Shown in pieces: positions 54,512 to 63,457 of a stretch of 64,000 nucleotides of DNA (its first letter is position 1; the number at the start of each line of letters is the position of its first letter). The position numbers were made by a program, and so were the translations under genes. The notes beneath the pieces are model-generated. The model saw only the letters and a program-made list of their open reading frames with translations, made no database searches and was not told the DNA's origin. Origin of the DNA: Amphibacillus xylanus NBRC 15112 (lineage in GTDB: Bacteria; Bacillota; Bacilli; Bacillales; Amphibacillaceae); NCBI RefSeq assembly GCF_000307165.1, contig NC_018704.1, positions 2,232,001 through 2,296,000 of the forward strand. The letters run 5' to 3'.

Positions 54512-54525
54512 TGAATAAATATTCA
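54512..54525. promoter_or_regulatory. ARG box 2 (ArgR/AhrC site)
   Basis: TGAATAAATATTCA is a palindrome with one central mismatch pair and fits the ArgR consensus. Its centre is about 27 bp from box 1, so a hexamer could bind both. No argR gene is in the window. Confidence 0.75.
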
Positions 54526-54585
54526 CCATATAGCTATACAACAAGAGTTTTGTTCATAAAAACTTGTATAATATATGTCATAGAA

Positions 54586-54624
54586 AAAACCTGCCATTTG
54601 AATGAATTCAAACAGCAGGTTGTC
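54586..54624 (-). terminator. Terminator of the OsmC-family gene
   Basis: On the minus strand AACCTGCTGTTTGAATT pairs with ATTCAAATGGCAGGTT and is followed by TTTTTC. Confidence 0.8.
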
Positions 54625-54651
54625 TCTTTTCAATACACTTAGCTTTATTAA

Positions 54652-55041
54652 TTATTCAGCTATGACATTGATTGGCACACCGTGTTCAATTGTATTACCC
54701 ATTGTACAACCACGTTTTGCCGATTTAATTAGTCGACTCTTTAGTTTCTCATCAATATCTGCATCAAAAGTAATCTTAACATCAAACTTTTCCATCCGTG
54801 ATGGGCGCACGTCTTGTGCTTTCGTTCCATCCACTTCAATTGTATAACCTGGAATATCAAGACCGTCTCTTTCAATAAGTGCATCTAAAGTGAGTCCCAT
54901 ACAAATGGCAATTGAACTATTAAGAAAGTCACCTGGTGTAAAAGCATCGAGATCGCTTTTTCCTGACTTAGCAAGGTAAACTGTTCCACCATCATTCGTA
55001 ATCTCATGTGCTCGATCAGTCGATTTATTTAGTCTAATCAT
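54652..55041 (-). CDS. OsmC/Ohr-family protein
   Basis: A 129-residue OsmC-fold protein. SIAICMGLTLDALIERDG (near residues 48-65) is the central helix with one conserved Cys, and KRGCTMGNTIEHGVPI near 110 gives the second Cys, the pair used by OsmC/Ohr enzymes to reduce organic hydroperoxides. It belongs to the YhfA-like group, whose exact substrate is less certain. GAGGAGG precedes the ATG. Own terminator. Confidence 0.88.
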   Translation of the reverse strand: MIRLNKSTDRAHEITNDGGTVYLAKSGKSDLDAFTPGDFLNSSIAICMGLTLDALIERDGLDIPGYTIEVDGTKAQDVRPSRMEKFDVKITFDADIDEKLKSRLIKSAKRGCTMGNTIEHGVPINVIAE

Positions 55042-55117
55042 TTAGATATTCCTCCTCATTTACTTTTTTATATATTCTAACGAAAATACTTCAGCAATGC
55101 ACATAATTGAATTTCAG

Positions 55118-55591
55118 TTAGCGTGTCACACCTTTACGATCGTATTCACTATGATATTTACGCCAATCCATATTACGAATCATCTGATTGATAATTTCAG
55201 AAAAAATCAGCCCGAGTGCTATGGCACCAGATATCATGGCAACTGTCGCACCAGTTGAAATGGCTGCATCATAGTTATTTACAACAAAGAAGCGCATTGC
55301 ATCATAAGAGAGACCACCCGGAACAAGTGGAATAATACCTGCTAGATTGAAAATAATGATCGGCGTTCGAAACCGTTTAGCAAGTATCTGACTAATAATC
55401 CCAATAATAACTGATGCAACAAATGTAGCAATGACAACATTTACATCATACACCCTTGATAAAACGACAAACACTAGCCAACCAATCATCCCGACGGTTC
55501 CAGACTGCCACAGTACATTAATCGGTGCATTAAACAATATCGCAAATCCAATTGCAGCAAAAAAACTTACAACTAATTGTTCAATCAGCAT
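55118..55591 (-). CDS. Threonine/serine exporter ThrE, C-terminal-half subunit
   Basis: A 157-residue membrane protein with about four or five hydrophobic segments, matching the ThrE_2/DUF3815 half. LVPGGLSYDAMRFFVVNNYDAA is the conserved loop. ATG 55591 follows GGAGTG; an in-frame TTG at 55609 precedes that site. It starts 22 bp after the DUF1212-type gene, and the two small proteins together equal the fused ThrE of Corynebacterium. Confidence 0.87.
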   Translation of the reverse strand: MLIEQLVVSFFAAIGFAILFNAPINVLWQSGTVGMIGWLVFVVLSRVYDVNVVIATFVASVIIGIISQILAKRFRTPIIIFNLAGIIPLVPGGLSYDAMRFFVVNNYDAAISTGATVAMISGAIALGLIFSEIINQMIRNMDWRKYHSEYDRKGVTR

Positions 55592-55612
55592 TAAATCACT
55601 CCAAAACAAGTT

Positions 55613-56356
55613 TTAGTATATAACGAGTAAGACGACTGCCACTCCAGCACCAATTGCAAAGGCAGTTAAAATAGCCTCTGTACCCTTTGTCATACCAGAT
55701 ACTAAATGGCCAGCCATTAAATCACGAACAGCATTCGTAATTAAGAGTCCTGGGACTAGTGGCATGACTGAACCAATAATAATTTTATCAATTTGAACCC
55801 CAAATTGAATTTGAATCATAAAATATGCAGCAATAGCTAAGAAAATCGCCGCTAAAAACTCAGCGAAAAAGCGAATTTTTAACTTTTCATTAAACTTTTG
55901 CATTGAATAATACCCAATCATCCCAACAAGCATAGCTGGTAAGAAATCGATCCACATGCCTTCAAACATAATCGTAAAGCAACCACTAGCAAATCCAGCC
56001 GCCAGCACTTGTAGCCACGTATTAAACATATTGTTATCCTTTTCTACTGTTAATAATTGCTGACGTGCCTCTTTTAAAGTTAACTGCCCAGCAGAAATAT
56101 GTCTTGAAATACTATTAACTTTAGTGATTTTATCTAGATCTGTAACGCGTTCACTAATACGGACAAAATTTGTTGGTGACGTCATGTCTTCAGCAAACAT
56201 AATTGCTGTCGGTGTTGCATGAATTTGAGCATTTTCAACACCAAACGCTCGAGCAATTCGAACCATCGTATCCTCGACACGATACGTTTCGGCACCACTT
56301 TTCAGCATAATTTTTCCTGCTAATAAGCATACCTTTGTTATTCTTTCTTGTTCCAT
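55613..56356 (-). CDS. Threonine/serine exporter ThrE, N-terminal-half subunit (DUF1212)
   Basis: A 247-residue protein. A soluble N-terminal part with LKSGAETYRVEDTMVRIARAFGVENAQIHATPTAIM (residues 17-52), the DUF1212 signature, precedes about four membrane segments with GSVMPLVPGLLITNAVRDLMAGH. Paired with the next gene it forms a split threonine/serine exporter. GGAGGG precedes the ATG. Likely promoter-proximal gene of the pair; the MFS gene lies 34 bp upstream on the same strand. Confidence 0.9.
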   Translation of the reverse strand: MEQERITKVCLLAGKIMLKSGAETYRVEDTMVRIARAFGVENAQIHATPTAIMFAEDMTSPTNFVRISERVTDLDKITKVNSISRHISAGQLTLKEARQQLLTVEKDNNMFNTWLQVLAAGFASGCFTIMFEGMWIDFLPAMLVGMIGYYSMQKFNEKLKIRFFAEFLAAIFLAIAAYFMIQIQFGVQIDKIIIGSVMPLVPGLLITNAVRDLMAGHLVSGMTKGTEAILTAFAIGAGVAVVLLVIY

Positions 56357-56390
56357 GCGAGCCCTCCTTTACCACCAGATGCTTAACCAG

Positions 56391-57551
56391 CTATACCGCT
56401 TTGCTAGTCTTACGGATAACTATATGATAAAGCAAAATTAAACAAGAACCAAGTAGAGCTAATATCGCCATCACAAAGTAGAGCGTTGAACCACCAAATT
56501 GTTCAAACAGATAACCTCCACCTAACGATGCGATAATTCCTGATATACCGAAAATGACGGTAGAATATAGCAAGTGTCCTGTTGTTTGCAGCTGTTCTGG
56601 GATAAGTCTCGATACATATTGAAAAGACATAACAAAAAAGATACCATAAGAAAAACCATTTAACACTTGAAAAGCAACTATTAGCATTGGATTAGCAATC
56701 AAGCTATAGATGATCCATCTTAATGCATAGATGAGACCTGATGTAGTAATCCAAATAAGTGGATGCAAATTCTTCAACCATCTGCCAGAGAACGCTATAA
56801 CGAGCGCTTCACTTACAACACCAATAAACCAAGCCAGCCCAACAATATTATCGCCACCACCTAAATCACTGATGAATAAACTCATATATGAATCATTCAT
56901 CCGATGGGTAATTGATACTAAAGATAATACAACAAGGAAAATGATTAGTGGTGCGTTTTTAAATAACTTATGTAAGTCTTTTAATTGAATCGCTGCTTTC
57001 TTAATCGTTACATCTTTTACACGCGTACTTAAAATCAATGTGATCGACGCCATTATAAAATATGGGATAATTAAATATTGAATCCCCGTCCAATCAATAA
57101 TTTCCCCAACTAAGATTGAAAATACAGCGAACCCAATTGAACCCCAAGTTCTAATTGAACCAAAACTAATGCCGATCTCTTCTGCCTGACGCTGTGCCAA
57201 GCTATCTGATAAAGGTGCAATTGAGGATTGGAAAAAGTAATAAATAATCGAAAAGCACAAAATCAACATCAGTGTCTGTGCTTGAAAATAGAACACACTA
57301 CTAATTAATAACCCAATTAGCGTGATGATCAACACATTTTTCACCGTTTGAAACTTATCACTAATATATCCCCAAAACAGCTGCGCAACAATTGACACTG
57401 CGGGTCCAATTGCTAGTACCCAGCCAACCTCTTGTCTACTTAACCCACGATAGGTTAATAATAATGGTAAAAAACTAACAATCATAGTATTAGCGCCATA
57501 GAAACTGAATAACAACATTTTTAATGGCATAAGTGACGCTTTCTTCGACAA
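56391..57551 (-). CDS. MFS permease (HcaT/LacY-like)
   Basis: A 386-residue major facilitator with twelve predicted membrane segments. The first half shows GANTMIVSFLPLLLTYRGLSRQEVGWVLAIGP and the loop WGYISDKFQTVKNVL; the overall plan resembles the HcaT/phenylpropionate or nucleoside-proton symporter branch, where the substrate is often unknown. TTG 57551 is chosen since GAGAGGGG lies 7 bp upstream; the in-frame TTG at 57569 precedes that site. Followed closely by the split ThrE genes on the same strand. Confidence 0.85.
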   Translation of the reverse strand: MSKKASLMPLKMLLFSFYGANTMIVSFLPLLLTYRGLSRQEVGWVLAIGPAVSIVAQLFWGYISDKFQTVKNVLIITLIGLLISSVFYFQAQTLMLILCFSIIYYFFQSSIAPLSDSLAQRQAEEIGISFGSIRTWGSIGFAVFSILVGEIIDWTGIQYLIIPYFIMASITLILSTRVKDVTIKKAAIQLKDLHKLFKNAPLIIFLVVLSLVSITHRMNDSYMSLFISDLGGGDNIVGLAWFIGVVSEALVIAFSGRWLKNLHPLIWITTSGLIYALRWIIYSLIANPMLIVAFQVLNGFSYGIFFVMSFQYVSRLIPEQLQTTGHLLYSTVIFGISGIIASLGGGYLFEQFGGSTLYFVMAILALLGSCLILLYHIVIRKTSKAV

Positions 57552-57665
57552 AAAACTTTCCCCTCTCAAACTTATAATCTATAAAAATATTAATTCTGTT
57601 AAGATCATCCCCCATATTTGAAATAAACTCAAGCGCTACCATTCGTTTTAACAATATTCTTTTTC

Positions 57666-57794
57666 TCAAAAGATATTTTGCTCTCTTCCCGGAATAAATG
57701 GACGTCTAATCTCATCATCTTGGTACCGTTTATCATTTTCAATAAATGCAGTAAGTAATGATATGACCAATGCGATGATAATTATTTTTTTCAT
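57666..57794 (-). CDS. 42-residue exported or membrane-anchored peptide
   Basis: A short gene: ATG 57794 follows AAGGGTGG at 8 bp. The peptide starts MKKIIIIALVISLLTAF, a signal-like segment, then a charged tail ENDKRYQDDEIRR and ends PFIPGREQNIF. I do not recognise it. The ribosome site, the signal-like N-terminus and placement between two same-strand genes support it being real. It lies just downstream of an atypical response regulator, so a signalling peptide is conceivable, but a small membrane protein is equally possible. Confidence 0.6.
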   Translation of the reverse strand: MKKIIIIALVISLLTAFIENDKRYQDDEIRRPFIPGREQNIF

Positions 57795-57857
57795 TGTCAT
57801 TTCCACCCTTAAGTTCATTTATTATTAATATCAACAACCAGGAATTGTTTATACAAA

Positions 57858-57893
57858 AAATAGACAATCCTTTAATTACTTAAAGATTGTCTA
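57858..57893 (-). terminator. Terminator of the response-regulator gene
   Basis: On the minus strand TAGACAATCTTTAA pairs with TTAAAGGATTGTCTA and is followed by TTTTTTG. Confidence 0.85.
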
Positions 57894-57894
57894 C

Positions 57895-58527
57895 TTATAA
57901 ACTAACCCATCGCTTGCGTAAAGCATGTAATACAGCATTTGTTCTGTCTGGAACATCTAGTTTATATAAAATTGAGCTGACATAATTTTTGACGGTTTTA
58001 TCCGATAAAAATAATTCATTCGCAATCTTAACATTACTATATCCTTTAGAAAGGAGTTCGAGCACTTCCCATTCACGTTCAGACAACAACTCTAATGGTG
58101 GTTCGTTTTGCTCTGACTGAGATTTGGTGTAAATATCTAGCAATCGATTAGATAGTGGTTCATGGATAAAGAGACCACCTGCGCATATTTGTCTGATTGC
58201 CTTAATTAAGGTTTCTTCATCGACTTCATAATAAATATAGCCATTTAAATTTAGTTTAAAGACCTCTGGTAATTTATCATCACGTAAATCTTCAACCCAA
58301 GCTATGACTTTTTTACCTTCATTTTTTAAGTACTTGATTACTTTTAATACTTCTTTAGTCATTTTGATATCAACGATTATTAAATTTGCTTGTTCACTAT
58401 ACGCTAAAAATTCCTGACAGTCATATTGACTACATAGTGATAGCTTACTGTTTGGAAAGTGACGCTTTAACAGTCCAAAAATACCATCACATACTAACGA
58501 AGCTTGTTTTACCAACAAAATATTCAT
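57895..58527 (-). CDS. LuxR/NarL-type response regulator with degenerate receiver (DegU-like)
   Basis: A 210-residue protein with a receiver domain (1-120) and a LuxR helix-turn-helix (about 145-205: LSEREWEVLELLSKGYSNVKIANELFLSDKTVKNYVSSIL). The C-terminal half resembles DegU. The receiver keeps the phosphoacceptor-position Asp53 (VDIKM) but lacks the acidic pair after strand 1 (here LVKQAS) and the conserved Lys of the GYLLK motif (here GYIYY, Tyr100). It is therefore unlikely to be phosphorylated normally. No histidine kinase gene is adjacent. Ribosome site GGAAGTG is rather distant from the ATG. Confidence 0.85.
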   Translation of the reverse strand: MNILLVKQASLVCDGIFGLLKRHFPNSKLSLCSQYDCQEFLAYSEQANLIIVDIKMTKEVLKVIKYLKNEGKKVIAWVEDLRDDKLPEVFKLNLNGYIYYEVDEETLIKAIRQICAGGLFIHEPLSNRLLDIYTKSQSEQNEPPLELLSEREWEVLELLSKGYSNVKIANELFLSDKTVKNYVSSILYKLDVPDRTNAVLHALRKRWVSL

Positions 58528-58835
58528 TAAAAAACTGCACTTCCTTCTCCTAATATCGATCTCTTATCTGTTAGTCAAAAAGACTTCATTTTACTAATTA
58601 ATAATGTTACTTGTAATTTATTATCACGTCAATAGTACTTAAAAAAATGATACTATTACCTTACATATGACTTTTTATGACATAATATCCATTGTAAGCC
58701 GTTAAATATTGACTCTATTGATCATATCATGTTTTTTATCATTACATAAATAGGTATTTTGGACTAATGATTTTAGCTAAAGAAAAAGTACTAGCGTTAA
58801 ATTCTAGTACTTTTTTCTTTATTGCTTTACATTTT
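58528..58835. other. Divergence-free intergenic region between fhs and the response regulator
   Basis: The 308 bp hold the fhs terminator at the right and the promoter region of the response-regulator gene. No gene, repeat or recognised operator is visible. Confidence 0.5.
58784..58822. terminator. Terminator of fhs
   Basis: AAAAAGTACTAG pairs with CTAGTACTTTTTT across GCGTTAAATT, with T-runs on both strands. Confidence 0.85.
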
Positions 58836-60506
58836 TTAAAAGAGTCCACTAATCTGACCGTCTCTATCAATATCCATCTTCAGCGCTGCTGGTTCTTTCG
58901 GTAAGCCAGGCATTGTCAACATATCACCTGTTAACGCGACAATGAATCCAGCACCGATTGATGGTCTAAGCTCACGGATTGTAATTGAAAAGTCAGTTGG
59001 TCTACCTAATTGTTCCGGTTGATCTGATAGTGAGTATTGTGTCTTTGCCATACAAATCGGTAAGTCTGCCCAACCGTTCTTGGTGAATTCAACAATTTGC
59101 TGTTCAGATAAAGGTGAATATTTAACATCAGTCGCACCATATACCTGTGTAGCAATCGCTTCTATTTTTTCTTTAATTGTTGTTTCTAGTTGGTAAAGTG
59201 GTTGGTAATTTGATTGTTGTTGCTCAACTTTTTGGATCACTTCTTTTGCTAAATCTAGTCCACCTTTACCACCTTCCGCCCAAACAGTCGTGATTGCCAA
59301 TGATACATTTCGGTTATCGCACCATTCTTTTATGACTCTAACTTCTGCTTCTGTATCTGTAGTGAAATGGTTTAGCGCAACAACAAACGGTAAGCCAAAC
59401 TTTTCTACTGTTTCTATATGTTTTGCTAAGTTTTCTAATCCTTTTTCTAATGCTTCTATGTTTTCTGTTGCTAATTGATCTTTTTCAACGCCACCATGCA
59501 TTTTTAATGCGCGAGTTGTTGCAACAATTACAACAGCTTTAGGATCTAATTCTCCAATTCGAGACTTAATATTTAAAAATTTCTCAGCACCAAGGTCAGC
59601 GCCAAAACCAGCTTCAGTAACAACATAATCAGCTAACTTACCAGCCATTTTCGTCGCTAATAAGCTATTACATCCATGTGCAATATTAGCAAATGGACCA
59701 CCATGAATAATGGCAGGAACACCTTCAATTGTCTGGATGAGATTTGGCTTTAAGGCATCTCGTAAAAGCATAGCTAATACACCTTCGACTTTTAGATCAG
59801 CAACTGTGACTGGGGTTGAATCAAATCGATAGCCAATAACAATTTTAGCGAGTCTTTGTTTTAAATCTTCATATCCATTAGCTAAGCATAAAATCGCCAT
59901 TATTTCAGAGGCAACTGTAATATTAAAACCATCTTCTCTCGGTACACCCTGTTTCACACCACCAAGACCGATGACAACCTCACGTAACGCTCGGTCATTT
60001 AAGTCTACAACTCGTTTCCAAGTAATTCTACGCGGATCAATCTGTTCTTGATTACCTTGAAATATATGATTATCAATTAATGCTGCTAACGCATTATTTG
60101 TAGCAGTAATCGCATGAATATCACCGGTAAAATGCAAATTGATATCTTCCATTGGGACAACTTGAGAATAACCACCACCTGTTGCTCCACCTTTTAAGCC
60201 CATTACAGGACCTAATGAAGGCTCTCTAAGCGCGACAGCTGTCTTTTTACCTAATTGATGTAGTGCTTGGCCTAACCCAACTGTAACTGTTGATTTACCT
60301 TCACCAGCTGGTGTTGGATTAATTGAGGTCACTAAGATTAAGTTTCCATCAGCTTTACTTTTGAGGCGATTTAGGATGTTCAATGAGAGCTTAGCTTTAT
60401 ATTTTCCATATGGCTCCCATTCTTCATCAAGTAAATCTAATTGGTTTACAATTTCTTTAATTGGCTGTAATTCTGTCTCTACTGCAATCTCTAAATCAGT
60501 TTTCAT
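58836..60506 (-). CDS. fhs: Formate-tetrahydrofolate ligase
   Basis: A 556-residue ligase forming 10-formyltetrahydrofolate from formate, THF and ATP. The P-loop [13 protein letters not shown] is near residue 60; [23 protein letters not shown] near 95 and [11 protein letters not shown] near 300 are the FTHFS signatures; length is normal. It feeds one-carbon units to purine and fMet synthesis when formate is available, as in a fermenting cell. GGGGGG precedes the ATG. Monocistronic. Confidence 0.97.
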   Translation of the reverse strand: MKTDLEIAVETELQPIKEIVNQLDLLDEEWEPYGKYKAKLSLNILNRLKSKADGNLILVTSINPTPAGEGKSTVTVGLGQALHQLGKKTAVALREPSLGPVMGLKGGATGGGYSQVVPMEDINLHFTGDIHAITATNNALAALIDNHIFQGNQEQIDPRRITWKRVVDLNDRALREVVIGLGGVKQGVPREDGFNITVASEIMAILCLANGYEDLKQRLAKIVIGYRFDSTPVTVADLKVEGVLAMLLRDALKPNLIQTIEGVPAIIHGGPFANIAHGCNSLLATKMAGKLADYVVTEAGFGADLGAEKFLNIKSRIGELDPKAVVIVATTRALKMHGGVEKDQLATENIEALEKGLENLAKHIETVEKFGLPFVVALNHFTTDTEAEVRVIKEWCDNRNVSLAITTVWAEGGKGGLDLAKEVIQKVEQQQSNYQPLYQLETTIKEKIEAIATQVYGATDVKYSPLSEQQIVEFTKNGWADLPICMAKTQYSLSDQPEQLGRPTDFSITIRELRPSIGAGFIVALTGDMLTMPGLPKEPAALKMDIDRDGQISGLF

Positions 60507-60759
60507 TTAATTTCCCCCCAGTTATTAAAGAACACTATATTTATACTATTTAGTATTATAACATTAATTTATTTCAATTTAGCAAATTGGAGTTACCAAT
60601 TTATTTATTGTGAACAAATGAGCATAAGTGTTTGTGTTTATAGTCAGATAATTTAGAATTATTTAATATATTACTACATATTACATTTAAGGTAAATATC
60701 CAAACAGAAAATATCTCTTCGCATAGTATGGACTAATAACCTATGAGGAGAGATGGAAT
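60507..60759. other. Divergent region between fhs and the methyltransferase gene
   Basis: AT-rich, 253 bp, presumably with both promoters. TTTAGTATTATA-like boxes occur, but no riboswitch or operator is recognised. Confidence 0.4.
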
Positions 60760-61455
60760 ATGGACTTTACCTACACGAATATGCTTGCGCAGCTAAATGT
60801 TGCTAGTGCCCATCCTGGTGGATTTACAGCGACAAAAAAAGCATGGGAAAAGCTAAAAAATTTCCGCCACGACGTCATATTAGATGCAGGTTGTGGAACA
60901 GGTAAAACATTAGCGTACTTAGCTAATAAAACGAACAGTCAATTAATTGGCGTTGATCAACATGAAGCGATGATCAAAAAAGCAAGCCAAAGATTGCAGC
61001 ATACTTCAGTAAAACTCCACCTTGCAAATATCGGATCACTTCCATTTGAAAATGAAACAATCGACTGCATCATTTCTGAATCAGTTATATCGTTCAACAA
61101 TGTTAGAGATTGTTTGGCAGAGTATTATCGTGTCCTTCGTCCTGGAGGGACCCTTTATATTGTTGAAATTACTGCCTGCGATACTCTAACTTTTGCCGAA
61201 CAGGATGAGATAAATCAATTTTACGGGACCCAGTCGATTTTAACAGCAGATGAGTGGAATAAATTAATTAAGCAAGCCGGATTTAACGTGATTGAATCTT
61301 CACCTCTTCCAGCTACAGCCGATGGACAGATTGAACTAGAGTTTAACGATCAAATTAACTCCATTTATATTGATTATTTAAGTCACCATTATCATCTCAT
61401 CAATATTCTTCAGACTAAACTAATGGGTCAGCAATTCTTTTGCCAAAAGAAATGA
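60760..61455 (+). CDS. Class I SAM-dependent methyltransferase
   Basis: A 231-residue methyltransferase. Motif I is LDAGCGTGKTLAYL (residues 41-54), motif II the acidic VDQHEAM near 67, and LRPGGTLYIVEITACD near 125 follows. The substrate is not evident; the fold resembles UbiE/ArsM-type small-molecule methyltransferases but no Cys triad of arsenite enzymes is seen. It starts after GAGGAGAG and is followed after 13 bp by a putative metalloprotease gene, so the two are probably co-transcribed. Confidence 0.85.
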   Translation: MDFTYTNMLAQLNVASAHPGGFTATKKAWEKLKNFRHDVILDAGCGTGKTLAYLANKTNSQLIGVDQHEAMIKKASQRLQHTSVKLHLANIGSLPFENETIDCIISESVISFNNVRDCLAEYYRVLRPGGTLYIVEITACDTLTFAEQDEINQFYGTQSILTADEWNKLIKQAGFNVIESSPLPATADGQIELEFNDQINSIYIDYLSHHYHLINILQTKLMGQQFFCQKK

Positions 61456-61468
61456 AGGTTTGTTTAAA

Positions 61469-62239
61469 ATGCCAATAATAAACACAGAGCATTTATTACT
61501 TAACTTCCTCAATCACGATGAATACACAGTTAATAGTCAAAGAGAGTTCATTATTCAACCAATTGCTAACTATTTTCAAGAGCCGAATCCACCATCAGTT
61601 CAAATCCAATTATTAAGTCATGGGCTGTTCCATCCCGAACAAACAGATAAGGCTTATATTCGAAAATGGCTTGAGAAAGATTACAAACTTAAAGTCACAC
61701 AATTTTTTAATCAATTAAAACAAGCATGGGATGGTCCAGAGGTCAATATTTTTGTCTTACCATTCAACTTAAATGACAACTCATCAATCACTGGATCTGG
61801 TCTTAGCTTTACTGATAAAATACTGCTATTTCTCAGTTTAGAGCCTGAAAAACACTTAATTGAGACTATTATGACACATGAATATAGTCATGTATTGAGG
61901 CTACAAACTATTCATCATGAGGAGGTGATTCAACTCAAAGATACGCTTATCATGGAAGGTATTGCTGAAGTTATTACAAGGAGAAAATACGGAAAGTCAT
62001 TACTTCCAAACATCACACCCGATAAACTAACCATTGAAAATTTGTACAAACAATGGATTCTACCAAACTTAGAAATCCGCTCAACACATCCCCTCTATCA
62101 ACACTTAATGTATGGTAATGAAAGTATGCCTCAATATTTAGGCTATTATATCGGGACTTACCTCGTTGAAAGATGGCAGAAAAGCTATCTTGTCAGCGAT
62201 AATCAATTAATACGGCAACCAACAAATGACTTTTTCTAA
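61469..62239 (+). CDS. Putative zinc metalloprotease (DUF2268-like)
   Basis: A 256-residue protein with the zincin motif HEYSH (in MTHEYSHVLRL, near residue 132) followed after about 30 residues by MEGIAEVITRRKYG, where the Glu would be the third zinc ligand. This is the layout of the DUF2268 predicted Zn-dependent proteases. No signal peptide, so likely cytoplasmic. ATG 61469 follows AAGG by 10 bp; an in-frame TTG at 61460 is too close to it. Substrate unknown; pairs with the methyltransferase gene. Confidence 0.8.
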   Translation: MPIINTEHLLLNFLNHDEYTVNSQREFIIQPIANYFQEPNPPSVQIQLLSHGLFHPEQTDKAYIRKWLEKDYKLKVTQFFNQLKQAWDGPEVNIFVLPFNLNDNSSITGSGLSFTDKILLFLSLEPEKHLIETIMTHEYSHVLRLQTIHHEEVIQLKDTLIMEGIAEVITRRKYGKSLLPNITPDKLTIENLYKQWILPNLEIRSTHPLYQHLMYGNESMPQYLGYYIGTYLVERWQKSYLVSDNQLIRQPTNDFF

Positions 62240-62394
62240 TTTATTAATGATTTTCTAACTTTAACTAAACGAATAACCTCTACAAATCATGATTTCAAAC
62301 ATACAGTATGGTGAGTGACTCATGACAATTTACATTGCTAAAAGAGTGATGATTGACGACTCAATCACTTGAATAAATAGAAAGGAGCTTCTTA

Positions 62395-62664
62395 ATGCCT
62401 AACTATTACAAAGTATGTTGTGATAATATCGGTAAACCTGTTTCAATACAAACATTAGACGGTCAAGAACACCGTGGATTTATTCGACAGGTTACACCGA
62501 CACATGTCTTTATCGAACCATACTCAAATCAGCCCCAAGGTTATGGTACGCCATATTACTATCAACCGGTTCAACCCTACTACCCTTATCGACCTGGTTT
62601 TGGACTAGGTATTGCTCTTGGTGTAATTGGAACATTAGCTATTCTCCCTTGGTTTTTCATTTAA
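62395..62664 (+). CDS. Small Sm-like/tail-anchored protein of unknown function
   Basis: An 89-residue protein. The N-terminal 45 residues (GKPVSIQTLDGQEHRGFIRQVTPTHVFIEP) resemble an LSm-type beta-barrel strand pattern. A Tyr/Pro/Gln-rich linker (YYYQPVQPYYPYRPG) follows, then a hydrophobic C-terminal segment (GLGIALGVIGTLAILPWFFI) that probably anchors it to the membrane. GGAG precedes the ATG. Related small proteins occur in Bacillaceae as uncharacterised proteins, sometimes with spore or coat associations; no function is assigned. Confidence 0.7.
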   Translation: MPNYYKVCCDNIGKPVSIQTLDGQEHRGFIRQVTPTHVFIEPYSNQPQGYGTPYYYQPVQPYYPYRPGFGLGIALGVIGTLAILPWFFI

Positions 62665-62665
62665 C

Positions 62666-62704
62666 AAAAAAACTAGACAGCTTCAGTTGTCTAGTCTTTT
62701 TGTT
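62666..62704. terminator. Bidirectional terminator between the small protein and DUF1836 genes
   Basis: AAAAACTAGACA pairs with TGTCTAGTCTTTTT across GCTTCAGT, with T-runs on both strands. Confidence 0.85.
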
Positions 62705-63287
62705 TGTTATCAGTTTTAGAATCTTCGACTAATCGATCAGTCAATCGTTCCGCGAGACGGCGATACATATTACTTTGATGTACTAGAGAAAAAATTAAAA
62801 ACAACTGTTTTAAATATACTTGATCATGATCATCCATTTCTGCAACAATCTCATCCACTTCTTCAAGCATTCGAGGTAAACTCTGAACAAAATCATCCAC
62901 TTGTTTGTCCATTAACAGTACATATTGATCATATATTTGATCAATATCAATCGATTCCTCTTTAACTGATTGATTTAATTTTTCTAAAACCGTTTTAGTA
63001 TCACGAATCGATAATGACGCTTTTAGTTGATAAATAAATTGAATAAACATAATATGCTCTTTTGTATAGCGCTTATTTTTAATCGGGAATAATAAATTAT
63101 CTTTAGCATAATTATTGATCATCGTTTTCGTTAAGATCTTATCCTCTTGATTCCGCTTCCCTGCTGCATAAGCCCCTTCAAATAACTGTGTAACTTGATC
63201 CATATAAAGATCAATTTTAGGTATATCATCTCGCTCGATGATCCGATCAAAATTTAATGAAGTAACAACTTCTTTTAACCAATCCAC
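62691..63287 (-). CDS. DUF1836-family protein
   Basis: A 198-residue cytoplasmic protein. The N-terminal half contains LTKTMINNYAKDNLLFPIKNKRYTKEHIMFIQFIYQLKASLSI (about residues 52-95), the helix-turn-helix-like signature of DUF1836 proteins, which resemble MerR-type DNA-binding folds. The rest is helical and acidic. Function unknown; a regulatory role is inferred only. The start is GTG 63287 with GAGG about 9 bp upstream; no better ATG is present. Confidence 0.8.
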   Translation of the reverse strand: MDWLKEVVTSLNFDRIIERDDIPKIDLYMDQVTQLFEGAYAAGKRNQEDKILTKTMINNYAKDNLLFPIKNKRYTKEHIMFIQFIYQLKASLSIRDTKTVLEKLNQSVKEESIDIDQIYDQYVLLMDKQVDDFVQSLPRMLEEVDEIVAEMDDHDQVYLKQLFLIFSLVHQSNMYRRLAERLTDRLVEDSKTDNKQKD

Positions 63288-63457
63288 AATAACAACCTCA
63301 TTTATTTTATTCTAAATCATTCAAGTACGATCCTTTTATGAATTATACCACTTAGTATAACGGATTTTGGTTAAAAGGTAAATGTTGACGAATCACCATA
63401 TGTATAGTATGATTTCATTACATAGTTTTAATAACTACATAATATAGGGGTGATGTT

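Larger units (their letters stand above)
57570..57894. other. Region between the MFS gene and the response regulator
   Basis: A 325-bp stretch containing a short peptide gene (57666-57794, minus) and the response-regulator terminator. TTGTAT and TGATAT with a 17-bp spacer on the minus strand (about 57855-57815) could be the peptide promoter. Confidence 0.5.

Noticed and set aside
60507-60759. THF riboswitch upstream of fhs
   Set aside because: The leader lacks the conserved THF aptamer blocks and any terminator; it is plain AT-rich sequence.
62276-62394. 16-codon frame with ATG at about 62322
   Set aside because: Too short, no convincing ribosome site of its own and no signal-like or conserved features; it overlaps a weak hairpin.
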